Assembly (NCBI GenBank): GCA_910589375.1 | Contig: CAJUTK010000003.1 | Span: 129,247 to 193,246 of the forward strand | Direction: 5' to 3' | Length of the DNA: 64,000 nt | From: an uncultured Bacilli bacterium | GTDB lineage: Bacteria; Bacillota_I; Bacilli_A; RF39; UBA660 | In this document: piece after piece, positions 1-7,576 of the stretch | Position numbering within the stretch: the stretch's first letter is position 1 | Layout: the number at the start of each line of letters is the position of its first letter | Made by a program: the position numbers and the translations under genes | Notes under the pieces: generated by a model | What the model was told of the DNA's origin: nothing | Seen by the model: the letters and a program-made list of their open reading frames with translations, nothing else | Database searches by the model: none

Positions 1-1197
1 GCAATTATTTATTTTGCTTTTACATTTTTTTATCGAAAAAATATTACTTATCAAAATATAGTAGTTAATAAAAAAAGAATAGTGTTTTATTCTATTCTAG
101 TAATATTCGTTTTCCTTTATTCTTCCATGCAAAGAGAGTTTTGGTTACTTCAACCTTATATTAATTCTGTTCCTAATATTGGTACTAACAAAAATACTAT
201 TTTCTATGAGGAATCAACAGGAATTTATACGATAACAGATGAGGATGGTGGGGATTTTAAAATCTTACAGTTAACTGATATTCATCTAGGTGGGAGTGTA
301 TTTTCTTATACCAAAGATAAGAAGGCTTTAGAAGCTGTTTATCAGTTAATTGATTATATGAGACCAGATTTTGTCATTGTTACAGGAGACTTAACTTTTC
401 CTCTTGGAATCATGTCGTTTTCTTTAAACAATCATACTCCTGTTATGCAATTTGCTTCTTTCATGAGAAATATTGGAATCCCATGGGCATTTACTTATGG
501 TAATCATGATACAGAAGTAACAGCCACTTATTCGAAAGAGGATTTAGATAGTTTATATCAATCACTATCTTATAAAACATCAAAGAATTTATTATATCCT
601 TATACTCAACCAAATATTACGGGAAGAAATAATCAATTAATCGAAATACGCAATAAGAATGGCACTTTAAATCAAGCCTTGTTTTTAATCGATTCTAATG
701 CCTATACAGGAGAAGGAATTAATGAATATGATTATATCCATGATGACCAAGTAGAATGGTATCAAGAAAATGTTTTAAGATTAGAACTTGAAGAACATAA
801 GAAAATATCTTCTATGGTATTTATTCATATTCCTTTACAACAATATAAAACTGCATATGATTTATATGAAAAGGGTAGTGACGAAGTAACTTACTATTTT
901 GGATCTAATGATGAAGAGACGATTGATAAAGTATGTGCTTCTAAATATCCTAGTAAAATGTTTAATACAGCTTTAAAACTTAGAAGTACCAAAGCATTCT
1001 TCTGTGGACATGATCACTATAATAATATGTCATTAGAATATCAGGGAATTAGACTTACTTATGGTATGAGTATTGACTATTTAGCCATGCCAGGAATTAG
1101 TAGTGATACAAAACAAAGGGGCGCTACTTTAATAACACTACATGAAGATAGTTCCTATGATATTGAACAAATACCACTTTCATCTATTCAAAAGTAG
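1..1197 (+). CDS. Calcineurin-like metallophosphoesterase (5' end outside window)
   Basis: The frame is open to base 1, so the true start lies upstream; a GTG at 82 is only an internal candidate. Visible residues begin with two hydrophobic stretches, so the N-terminus is probably membrane-embedded and the phosphatase domain follows. Metal-ligand motifs appear in family order: LTDIHLG (from about 271), VTGDL (about 379), YGNHD (about 496) and CGHDHY (about 1003). These define the two-metal calcineurin-like fold. Substrate unknown. A second, differently built phosphoesterase sits at 28400-29491. The stop is followed directly by the promoter of a candidate small RNA. Confidence 0.85.
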   Translation, partial: AIIYFAFTFFYRKNITYQNIVVNKKRIVFYSILVIFVFLYSSMQREFWLLQPYINSVPNIGTNKNTIFYEESTGIYTITDEDGGDFKILQLTDIHLGGSVFSYTKDKKALEAVYQLIDYMRPDFVIVTGDLTFPLGIMSFSLNNHTPVMQFASFMRNIGIPWAFTYGNHDTEVTATYSKEDLDSLYQSLSYKTSKNLLYPYTQPNITGRNNQLIEIRNKNGTLNQALFLIDSNAYTGEGINEYDYIHDDQVEWYQENVLRLELEEHKKISSMVFIHIPLQQYKTAYDLYEKGSDEVTYYFGSNDEETIDKVCASKYPSKMFNTALKLRSTKAFFCGHDHYNNMSLEYQGIRLTYGMSIDYLAMPGISSDTKQRGATLITLHEDSSYDIEQIPLSSIQK

Positions 1198-1226
1198 TTG
1201 AAAGAAAATAGAAAAAATAGTATAAT
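1198..1226 (+). promoter_or_regulatory. Promoter of candidate antisense RNA
   Basis: TTGAAA (1198-1203), a 17-base spacer and TATAAT (1221-1226) form a near-consensus promoter immediately after the phosphoesterase stop codon. No credible coding gene follows on this strand until 1674, so it probably drives a short non-coding RNA. Confidence 0.6.
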
Positions 1227-1232
1227 GTAAGT

Positions 1233-1323
1233 ATGAGGAGTAACTCATAAAAAAGGACATGTTTGACTTTCTCGTGTCAAATGTTCTTATCGGGATCACT
1301 TGACATTAGTCAAGTGTTTGTTC
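1233..1323 (+). ncRNA. Candidate antisense/antitoxin small RNA
   Basis: Predicted from the promoter at 1198-1226. The RNA would carry a bulged hairpin (about 1253-1288) and then a perfect 8-bp stem CACTTGAC/GTCAAGTG (1297-1304/1309-1316, loop ATTA) followed by TTTGTTCT as a modest terminator. It is convergent with, and complementary to about 75 bases of, the 3' untranslated region of the small peptide gene at 1323-1397 on the other strand. This is the geometry of B. subtilis TxpA/RatA-type type I antitoxins. Ends are inferred from promoter and hairpin positions only. Confidence 0.4.
1249..1288 (-). terminator. Terminator of the small peptide transcript
   Basis: On the minus strand a bulged stem (plus-strand arms near 1253-1265 and 1276-1288) is followed by six U residues (plus-strand A-run 1249-1254). 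It lies downstream of the 24-residue peptide gene. Confidence 0.5.
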
Positions 1324-1397
1324 TATATAAATAGAATTCCCATTAAAGTTAGGAGAAGTAATAGGACTATTATTCTAAGAAAACATTTCTCAGTCAT
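1323..1397 (-). CDS. 24-residue hydrophobic peptide, possible type I toxin
   Basis: An ATG at 1397-1395 opens a 24-codon frame ending in TAG. The peptide has a short polar/basic N-terminus (MTEKCFLR) and then an almost uninterrupted hydrophobic stretch (IIVLLLLLTLMGILFI) able to span a membrane. GTGGTGATT just upstream is a plausible ribosome binding site, and a stronger AGGGGGA lies further up. A U-tailed hairpin ends the transcript at about 1249. The convergent small RNA overlaps its 3' UTR. Size, hydrophobicity and antisense geometry fit type I toxins such as TxpA, Ibs or Fst, but I recognise no specific family and see no clear promoter. Confidence 0.4.
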   Translation of the reverse strand: MTEKCFLRIIVLLLLLTLMGILFI

Positions 1398-1604
1398 AGT
1401 AATCACCACTTTCTATCAACCATCCCCCTAAAAAGGATAAGATACACTTGACAATCAAACATGCCAGGTACTATTGAATCATAAAATAGAGAAAAAAAGA
1501 AATATCTATTTTTGAAAGAGAAAAAGTGGATATATTCTAAAAATAAGAAATGGTAACTGAAATTTGAATAATCGTCTAAAAGAAGAAACAATTCTGTAAT
1601 TTTA
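1398..1604. other. Remainder of the 1198-1673 intergenic gap
   Basis: AT-rich sequence between the small-peptide start and the tetR promoter. It should hold the minus-strand promoter of the peptide gene, but no convincing -35/-10 pair is visible. CACTTGACAATCAAACATG near 1445-1463 repeats the TTGAC and AACATG elements of the hairpins at 1255-1316. A 62-codon minus-strand frame here has no ribosome site or family resemblance and I do not call it. Confidence 0.4.
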
Positions 1605-1659
1605 TTTACAGGATGTTTTTTTTGTGATAAAATAACATATGTTATATAACAATTGTTAT
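1605..1659 (+). promoter_or_regulatory. tetR-ABC operon promoter with tandem palindromic operators
   Basis: TTTACA (1605-1610), 17 bases and TAAAAT (1628-1633) form the promoter. Two perfect 14-bp palindromes lie back to back over and just after the -10: ATAACATATGTTAT (1632-1645) and ATAACAATTGTTAT (1646-1659). They share the ATAAC/GTTAT arms. The position fits autorepression by the TetR-type regulator encoded 15 bases downstream. Confidence 0.75.
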
Positions 1660-1673
1660 GAAAGGGTGATGAG

Positions 1674-2258
1674 ATGCCACCAATTCCAAAATTTAGTAAG
1701 AAAGATATTATAGATATTGCTTATGAGATAGTAAAAGAAGAGGGAATGGATGCAATTAATGCGAGAAGGATAGCCTCTGCGATTGGTTGTTCTGTACAAC
1801 CAATCTTCCATAACTTTACGTCTATGGAAGATTTAAAACAAGAACTATATAATAAAATTTATCAAACTTATGAAAATTTTGTAGTAGAAGTAAAAGAAAA
1901 GCCGAAAGCATATAAAGAAATGGGGCTTTCCTATATTAGATTTGCTAAAGAATATCCAGAGTTTTTTAAAATTATTTTTATGCATCAAATAGATTTAAAT
2001 TCTAAATCTTTATTGAAAGATAAGGCTGGAAAAGAAATCATTGAAGCAGGACAGAAATTAACTGGTTTTACTTATGAAGAACAAAAAAAGTTTCATATTA
2101 AAGTGTGGATTTTTACTCATGGACTCGCTTGTTTAGTAGCAAATAAAACAATAGATTTAAGTGAAGAAGAAATAGCTAATCTACTAGAAGAAAGCGTAAG
2201 AGAAATGTTAATGGGTTATAAAAAGAAAAAGGAGAATACAAATGAAAAAAGTAATTGA
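1674..2258 (+). CDS. TetR/AcrR family transcriptional regulator
   Basis: 194 residues. The N-terminal 60 residues carry a TetR helix-turn-helix (EGMDAINARRIASAIGCSVQ, then IFHNFTSMEDLKQEL). The rest is the helical ligand-binding and dimer domain, with the WIFTHGLACLV segment typical of the WHG-type C-terminal domain. AAAGGGTGATGAG precedes the ATG. It is the first gene of an operon with an ABC transporter whose ATPase start overlaps its end by 17 bases, so it very probably represses drug or peptide efflux through the tandem palindromes at its promoter. Ligand unknown. Confidence 0.88.
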   Translation: MPPIPKFSKKDIIDIAYEIVKEEGMDAINARRIASAIGCSVQPIFHNFTSMEDLKQELYNKIYQTYENFVVEVKEKPKAYKEMGLSYIRFAKEYPEFFKIIFMHQIDLNSKSLLKDKAGKEIIEAGQKLTGFTYEEQKKFHIKVWIFTHGLACLVANKTIDLSEEEIANLLEESVREMLMGYKKKKENTNEKSN

Positions 2259-3180
2259 AGTAAAAAACTTGACAAAGGAATATAAAAAATTAAAAGCGGT
2301 TGATGACTTAAGTTTTGATGTAGTAGGTGGTGAAATATTAGGCCTTCTAGGACCTAATGGTAGTGGAAAATCAACCACTATTAACTGCTTATTATCTCTT
2401 TTAAACTATCAATCAGGTAGTATTAAAATATTTGGTAAAGAAGCTACTCCAGATGCTTATGATATCAAAAGACAAATTGGTGTTGTCTTTCAAGATGTAG
2501 CTGTTTTTGAAGAACTTACAGTATACGATAATATTAATTACTTTTGTGGTTTATATATTAAAGATAAAGAAACTAGAAAAAAGTATATAGAGGAAGCAAT
2601 TGAACTAGTAGGTTTAGAAGAATTTAAAAAGTTTTATCCTAAAGAACTATCTGGGGGGTTACTTAGAAGATTAAATATCGCATGTGGTATTTCTCATAAG
2701 CCAAAGCTAATCTTTTTAGATGAACCAACAGTCGCAGTAGATCCACAGAGTAGAAATAATATTTTAGATGGTATTAAAAAATTAAGAGATAATGGTGCTA
2801 CTATCGTTTATACTACTCACTATATGGAAGAAGTAGAAATCCTTTGTGATCGAGTTATCATTTTAGATGCAGGAAAGGTAATTGCTAGTGGAACGATTGA
2901 TGAATTAAAAAGTTTAGCTAAAATGGAAGAAAAAGTAAGCGTTGAGGTATTAGATTTAGATGATGAATATATAGAAAAAGTAAGAAAATTAAAAAATGTA
3001 GAATTGGTAAGTTATAATAAGCCTATTTTATTAGTTACTTATAAAAAGGGAAAAAATAATTTAGTAGAATTAATGGAACATTTGAAAAAAGAAAAAATAT
3101 CTTACAATAAAATATTTTCAGAAAGACCAACTCTTAACGATGTCTTCTTAGACCTTACAGGGAAAGGACTTCGCGATTAA
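2242..3180 (+). CDS. ABC transporter ATP-binding protein (ABC-2 drug-efflux type)
   Basis: 312 residues. Walker A GPNGSGKS at residues 37-44, Q-loop VVFQD, signature ELSGGLLRRL (Leu replaces the usual Gln after LSGG), Walker B LIFLDEPTVAVDP and switch His in TTHYMEE. The C-terminal 80 residues form the accessory domain common in CcmA/DrrA-type ATPases. The start is set by AAAAGGAG upstream of the ATG and overlaps tetR. It should energise the two ABC-2 permeases that follow with 1-base spacing and a 14-base overlap. Substrate cannot be read from sequence; the TetR partner suggests a toxic compound. Confidence 0.92.
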   Translation: MKKVIEVKNLTKEYKKLKAVDDLSFDVVGGEILGLLGPNGSGKSTTINCLLSLLNYQSGSIKIFGKEATPDAYDIKRQIGVVFQDVAVFEELTVYDNINYFCGLYIKDKETRKKYIEEAIELVGLEEFKKFYPKELSGGLLRRLNIACGISHKPKLIFLDEPTVAVDPQSRNNILDGIKKLRDNGATIVYTTHYMEEVEILCDRVIILDAGKVIASGTIDELKSLAKMEEKVSVEVLDLDDEYIEKVRKLKNVELVSYNKPILLVTYKKGKNNLVELMEHLKKEKISYNKIFSERPTLNDVFLDLTGKGLRD

Positions 3181-3181
3181 T

Positions 3182-4357
3182 ATGTTTTTTCATAATTTTA
3201 AGTATACTTTCAAAGTTCTTTTTAAGAATAAGATGTTAATCTTTTGGACATTTGCTTTTCCTATTATTTTAGGAACATTTTTTAATATGGCTTTTTCAGA
3301 TATTGAAAATAGTGAGAAATTAGATATTATTCCTATTGCTATCGTTTCTAATGAATCTTTTGAATCTAATTCTGTTTTGAAAGAAACATTTCGTTATTTG
3401 AGTGATGAGGATAGTGAGGCTCAACTCTTTTCTACAAAATATACAAATGAAGAGGAGGCAAAATCTTTATTAGAAGAAGGAGATATTAGTGGATATTTAA
3501 TCATAGTGGATACTCCTAAAGTAGTAGTTTCTACCAATGGGATTAATGAAACCGTTTTTAAGTCTGTAGTAGATGAGGTAAATCAAAATAGTCAGTTGAT
3601 AGATGCGATTGCAAAAGGGAATATAGAGAAAGAATTGAAAAATAATTCATCTATAAATCCTGAAGAAATTTATAAAAATGCTATAGAACTTGTTCAAAAG
3701 GAGAAAGCAAATATTAAAAATATTTCTAGTTCTAATTTAAGCTATACGATGATAGAATTTTATACATTAATTGCTATGACTTGTCTATATGGAGGAATTC
3801 TAGGAACCGTAGCAATTAATCAAAGTTTAGCAAATATGAGTAGTACTGGTAAAAGAGTTTCTGTTTCTCCAACTAAGAAAAGAAATATTATTTTTAGTAG
3901 TGTACTTGCTGGCTATCTTACACAACTAATTGGATTAGTACTATTATTTCTCTATACAATTTTTGTATTAAAAGTAGATTATGGAACTCATTTTCCAGAA
4001 ATCGTGGTGCTATCTTTATTAGGTTCTTTAGCAGGACTATCTCTTGGAATAGTCGTTGCCTGCCTCATAAAATCTAATGAAGATTTAAAAGTGGGGATTA
4101 TGATTTCTGTTACTATGTTAGGCTGTTTCTTATCAGGAATGATGGGAATTACTATGAAATATATTGTCGATAAGAATATTCCTATTGTAAATAAAATAAA
4201 TCCTGTTAATATGATTACAGATGGATTTTATTCTTTATATTACTATGATACTTTTGACAGATTTTATGGAAATATCATTGGTTTATTCCTTTTTTCAGCA
4301 CTATGTATTAGTATTTCTATTTGGAGTATAAGGAGGCAGAAGTATGATAGTATTTAA
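3182..4357 (+). CDS. ABC-2 type permease, first subunit
   Basis: 391 residues with the ABC-2/DrrB-like layout: an N-terminal membrane helix (about 20-37), a long extracytoplasmic region (about 40-190), then five hydrophobic segments to residue 385. It starts one base after the ATPase stop. It overlaps the second permease by 14 bases, so the two half-channels are probably co-translated and pair with the ATPase upstream. Confidence 0.88.
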   Translation: MFFHNFKYTFKVLFKNKMLIFWTFAFPIILGTFFNMAFSDIENSEKLDIIPIAIVSNESFESNSVLKETFRYLSDEDSEAQLFSTKYTNEEEAKSLLEEGDISGYLIIVDTPKVVVSTNGINETVFKSVVDEVNQNSQLIDAIAKGNIEKELKNNSSINPEEIYKNAIELVQKEKANIKNISSSNLSYTMIEFYTLIAMTCLYGGILGTVAINQSLANMSSTGKRVSVSPTKKRNIIFSSVLAGYLTQLIGLVLLFLYTIFVLKVDYGTHFPEIVVLSLLGSLAGLSLGIVVACLIKSNEDLKVGIMISVTMLGCFLSGMMGITMKYIVDKNIPIVNKINPVNMITDGFYSLYYYDTFDRFYGNIIGLFLFSALCISISIWSIRRQKYDSI

Positions 4358-5492
4358 AACATTTTTGAAGGTTGTAAATAAGTGCAAAATACCGATTATT
4401 CTTTATACTGTTATTTTAGTATTCTTTTCGGGATTTAATACTGTTACGAATGATAATTCTACAAGTTTTGTAGCAACTAAACCAGATATTTTAATTATTA
4501 ATCAAGATGAGGAAGAAGGAATTACTAAAAATCTTATTGGGTATATAGGAAAAAATAGTAATATTAAAACAATAGAAAATGAGAAAGAAAAAATAGAAGA
4601 TGCTTTATTTTACAGAGATGTAAATTATATTATTTATATTCCTAAAAATTTTAGAAAAGATTTTTTAAATTTTAAAAATCCTACGATAGAAATAAAAAGT
4701 ACAGGTGATTATCAAGCAAGTTTAGCTGAATTGCTTTTAGAACGATATTTAAAAGTTGCGAATAGTTATCATACGATAATAGAAGATGAAGATGCATTAT
4801 TAGAAAAAATAGATGATACTCTAGAAGTGGAAACTAAAGTAGAGATAACTTCTAAATTAGATACTAGTGCACTTGATAAAGCAACGATGTACTATAACTT
4901 TACAAATTACTGTATTTTAGCAGGATCTATCTATGTTATTTGCTTAGTTCTTTCTACTTTTAAGGAAGAAAAAATCAGAAAGAGAACCATTGTTAGTAGT
5001 ATGAGTCATAAAAAACACAACCGCTATCTACTTTATTCTAATGGACTATTCGCACTTGTTTTGTGGTTATTTTATGTGGTTTTAAGTTTTCTTGTAGTAG
5101 GAGATATCATGTTTAGTATACATGGACTTTTCTATATATTAAATTCTTTCTTGTTTATGATTTGTGCGTTAACAATAGCTTTCTTAATAGGAAATTTCTT
5201 AATTGATAAAAATGCTATTAATGGATTAGTCAATGTTATCGCACTAGGTAGTAGTTTTCTATGTGGCGCTTTTGTACCACCAGAGTATTTACCAGATACT
5301 GTTTTAAAAATTGCTCATGTATTACCATCTTATTGGTTTATTAATACGAATCAAACAATAAAAGAAATAGAGGTATTTAACGTGGATTCTATTAGACCAA
5401 TTATTATTAATTTTTCTATTTTATTATTATTTTCTATAATATTCATTTTGATTACTAATTGGATATCTTATCGTAAAAGAAAAATAGGCTAG
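4344..5492 (+). CDS. ABC-2 type permease, second subunit
   Basis: 382 residues. One N-terminal helix (about 17-32), a polar extracytoplasmic domain (about 35-180), and a C-terminal block of about five helices ending in a basic tail. It has the same architecture as the preceding gene, so the pair forms a heteromeric membrane domain. GGAGG in AAGGAGGCAG lies just before the ATG. Its TAG stop lies inside the left arm of the operon's terminator hairpin. Confidence 0.88.
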   Translation: MIVFKTFLKVVNKCKIPIILYTVILVFFSGFNTVTNDNSTSFVATKPDILIINQDEEEGITKNLIGYIGKNSNIKTIENEKEKIEDALFYRDVNYIIYIPKNFRKDFLNFKNPTIEIKSTGDYQASLAELLLERYLKVANSYHTIIEDEDALLEKIDDTLEVETKVEITSKLDTSALDKATMYYNFTNYCILAGSIYVICLVLSTFKEEKIRKRTIVSSMSHKKHNRYLLYSNGLFALVLWLFYVVLSFLVVGDIMFSIHGLFYILNSFLFMICALTIAFLIGNFLIDKNAINGLVNVIALGSSFLCGAFVPPEYLPDTVLKIAHVLPSYWFINTNQTIKEIEVFNVDSIRPIIINFSILLLFSIIFILITNWISYRKRKIG

Positions 5493-5508
5493 GGATTCTA
5501 GCCTTTTT
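5486..5508 (+). terminator. Terminator of the tetR-ABC operon
   Basis: Perfect 7-bp stem AGGCTAG/CTAGCCT with a GGATT loop, followed by five T. Confidence 0.85.
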
Positions 5509-5549
5509 ATGATAGATAAGTTATAATAAAAATAGAAAGAAGATATTTT

Positions 5550-6446
5550 ATGAAAAATAATAGATTATTTGGAATCCTTTACTTATTACTTGCTAAAAAC
5601 AAAGTAACCGCTAAAGAATTAGCAGATTATTTTGAAGTATCTATTAGAACGATTTATAGGGATATTGATATTTTAAGTTCTCTATCTATTCCTATTTATG
5701 CTAGTAAAGGAAAAAATGGTGGAATTGAGTTATTAGAAAATTATAAGTTTGATAAATCACTCTTTACAGAAGAAGAGCAAAAAGAAATGCTATTTTCTTT
5801 ACAAAGTTTAGAAAAAATAAATATTCATGATAATCATCTACTGGGGAAGATGAAAGCAATTTTTTCTACTGTTGATGAAGAAGATTGGTTTGAAATAGAC
5901 TTTAATTCGTGGGAGAATTCTGAAGCACACCAATATAATTTTGATTTGATTAAAGAAGCTATTTTAAAAAGTAGAGTTTTAGAGTTTACTTATTTTAATT
6001 CTTATGGAAAGACTAGTAAAAGAATAGTAGAACCTTTAAAATTAAGTTTTAAATATAATGCTTGGTATTTAGTGGCCTATGATAGAGAAAAAGAAGAGGG
6101 GAGAATTTTCAAATTAATGAGAATTCGTGAGTTAAAACTATTAGAAGAAACTTTTGAAAGAAGAAAACTTCCTAAACCAGAAAAGATAGAAGTTCCTATG
6201 ATAACGAAATTAAAACTAGAAATAAAATCTAGTGAAGCTTACCGAGTGTATGATGAATTTGATGAATCTATTATTACAAAGTTAGAAAATGGTAACTTTT
6301 TAGTAGAATTAGAACTTCCAGAAAATGCTTGGCTTTATGGCTATCTACTCTCTTTTGGCGAAGGTTTGAAAGTACTAGAACCAATAAGAATAAAAGAGAT
6401 TATAAAAGAAAAATTAGAAAAAAGTTTAAATAATTATGAAAATTAA
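5550..6446 (+). CDS. HTH plus WYL-domain transcriptional regulator
   Basis: 298 residues. The N-terminal winged helix (KVTAKELADYFEVSIRTIYR, about 18-37) is the DeoR/HTH_11 type. The WYL domain spans about 130-200 (EFTYFN, RIVEPLKLSFKYNAWYLVAY, RIFKLMRI), and a WCX-type C-terminal extension follows. Such proteins sense small molecules or nucleic-acid ligands and regulate stress, metabolism or defence genes. TATAAT at 5522-5527 is a probable -10, so it is transcribed separately from the ABC operon before it. Target unknown. Confidence 0.87.
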   Translation: MKNNRLFGILYLLLAKNKVTAKELADYFEVSIRTIYRDIDILSSLSIPIYASKGKNGGIELLENYKFDKSLFTEEEQKEMLFSLQSLEKINIHDNHLLGKMKAIFSTVDEEDWFEIDFNSWENSEAHQYNFDLIKEAILKSRVLEFTYFNSYGKTSKRIVEPLKLSFKYNAWYLVAYDREKEEGRIFKLMRIRELKLLEETFERRKLPKPEKIEVPMITKLKLEIKSSEAYRVYDEFDESIITKLENGNFLVELELPENAWLYGYLLSFGEGLKVLEPIRIKEIIKEKLEKSLNNYEN

Positions 6447-6474
6447 TACAAAACAATTGTCTAGTTTTAGCAAT

Positions 6475-6582
6475 AAAAAAATGACACTTAATCGTATAGA
6501 TTAAATGTCCCAACCAATTTAGGTAGACATTCAGCTCTTAAAACTGAATGTTTCCTTTTTATTGTATGCACGTTTCCTTGAC
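6475..6582 (-). ncRNA. Candidate small RNA antisense to the WYL-gene 3' end
   Basis: On the minus strand TTGAAA (plus 6616-6611), a 16-base spacer and TATAAT (plus 6594-6589) form a good promoter. About 108 bases later an 11-bp stem with one mismatch (plus arms 6483-6493 and 6499-6509) is followed by seven U (plus A-run 6475-6481). No plausible protein is encoded. Its layout resembles the candidate RNA at 1233-1323: an AAAAAGGA run, a first stem closed by ACAT/ATGT, a GGGA linker, a second stem containing AAGTGT, then U. Transcript unproven. Confidence 0.4.
6527..6560 (+). terminator. Terminator after the WYL regulator
   Basis: 8-bp stem ACATTCAG/CTGAATGT with a 9-base loop, followed by TTCCTTTTT. 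Confidence 0.6.
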
Positions 6583-6626
6583 AAATACATTATAGTAAAC
6601 ATTTTTTTCTTTTCAACTATTACTAA

Positions 6627-6648
6627 ATATGACATACTAGTGTCATAT
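6627..6648. promoter_or_regulatory. Inverted repeat upstream of the DUF3781 operon
   Basis: ATATGACA (6627-6634) and TGTCATAT (6641-6648) are perfect 8-bp arms around a 6-base spacer. They lie 34 bases before the GTG start and just before a TATAGT (6658-6663) that may be the -10. This is an operator candidate. Confidence 0.45.
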
Positions 6649-6681
6649 TCTATTTGGTATAGTGATATTGGTGGTGTTGCT

Positions 6682-6942
6682 GTGGAAAGAAAAATATTAC
6701 TTCAAAATATGGATAAAATTCATACTACTAAAATGGGTATAGATAGAATAAAAAGAAACTTAAATATCAAAGAAGATGTAGTAGAGTTTTGTAAAAGGAC
6801 TATAAAAAACTCTTGTACTATATATAAAAAAGGAAAGAATTATTATGTGGAAGGAAATAATATAAGGATTACAATCAATTCTTATAGTTATACCATTATT
6901 ACTGCACATTTTACAAAGAAGGGAGAATATTATGGCATTTGA
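6682..6942 (+). CDS. DUF3781 family protein
   Basis: 86 residues from GTG 6682. The start is chosen because GGTGGTG lies 5 bases upstream and homology-like sequence begins there; upstream in-frame codons overlap the inverted repeat and promoter. Features are KIHTTKMGIDRIKRNL, an EFCKRTIKNSC segment and ITINSYSYTIITAH near the C-terminus, the pattern I associate with DUF3781. Function unknown. The last 11 bases overlap the GyrI-like gene, so it heads a translationally coupled operon of four genes. Confidence 0.75.
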   Translation: MERKILLQNMDKIHTTKMGIDRIKRNLNIKEDVVEFCKRTIKNSCTIYKKGKNYYVEGNNIRITINSYSYTIITAHFTKKGEYYGI

Positions 6943-7576
6943 TTATAAAAAGGAATATAAGGAATTTTATATGCCTAAAAATAAACCAAGCATTGTAACA
7001 ATTCCTAAAATGAACTATTTAGCAGTACGTGGCAGTGGAAATCCAAATGATGAGCATGGAGAATATAAAGAATCAATTGGATTACTTTATAGTATCGCAT
7101 TTACAATTAAAATGAGTTATAAAGGAAATTATAAAATAGATGGTTATTTTTCTTATGTAGTTCCACCTCTAGAAGGATTCTGGTGGCAGGAACATGTTAA
7201 AGGAATGAACTATACTAGAAAAGAAGATTTAAAATTTATCTCTATTATTAGACTACCTGATTTTGTATCGAAAGAAGACTTTGATTGGGCTATCAAAGAG
7301 GCAACATTAAAGAAAAAACAAGACTTTTCTAAAGTAGAATTTTTAACTTATGAAGAAGGAACCTGTGTACAAGCTATGCATATAGGAAGTTATGATGATG
7401 AGCCAAAAACAGTTCAATTAATGCATGATTATATGAAAGAATTTGGATATGAATTAGATATCACAGAAGAAAGATATCATCATGAAATCTATTTAAGTGA
7501 TCCAAGAAGATGTGATGTAAGCAAATTAAAAACAGTAATTAGACATCCTATTAAAAGGGAGAATAAAAATGAATGA
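6932..7576 (+). CDS. GyrI-like small-molecule-binding domain protein
   Basis: 214 residues. It resembles the stand-alone GyrI-like/AraC effector-binding family: MNYLAVRGSGNPND, a YSIAFTIKM stretch, WWQEH and a C-terminal YHHEIYLSDPRR. These proteins bind hydrophobic small molecules, and some act as hydrolases or drug-sequestering proteins. It overlaps DUF3781 upstream by 11 bases and the acetyltransferase downstream by 8, which implies a shared role. Confidence 0.85.
   Translation: MAFDYKKEYKEFYMPKNKPSIVTIPKMNYLAVRGSGNPNDEHGEYKESIGLLYSIAFTIKMSYKGNYKIDGYFSYVVPPLEGFWWQEHVKGMNYTRKEDLKFISIIRLPDFVSKEDFDWAIKEATLKKKQDFSKVEFLTYEEGTCVQAMHIGSYDDEPKTVQLMHDYMKEFGYELDITEERYHHEIYLSDPRRCDVSKLKTVIRHPIKRENKNE

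Noticed and set aside
1403..1591. 62-codon minus-strand frame in the intergenic gap
   Set aside because: No ribosome site, low complexity Phe/Tyr-rich translation typical of AT-rich non-coding DNA. It overlaps the expected promoter of the smaller peptide gene.
6578..6606. TTGACA at 6578-6583 as a plus-strand promoter
   Set aside because: No -10 at proper spacing (17 bases later is ATTTTT). The better match here is the minus-strand TTGAAA-16-TATAAT.
6562..6681. ATG 6562 as the start of the DUF3781 gene
   Set aside because: The extension overlaps the inverted repeat and a minus-strand promoter, is Phe/Ile-rich and has no ribosome site. GTG 6682 has GGTGGTG upstream.
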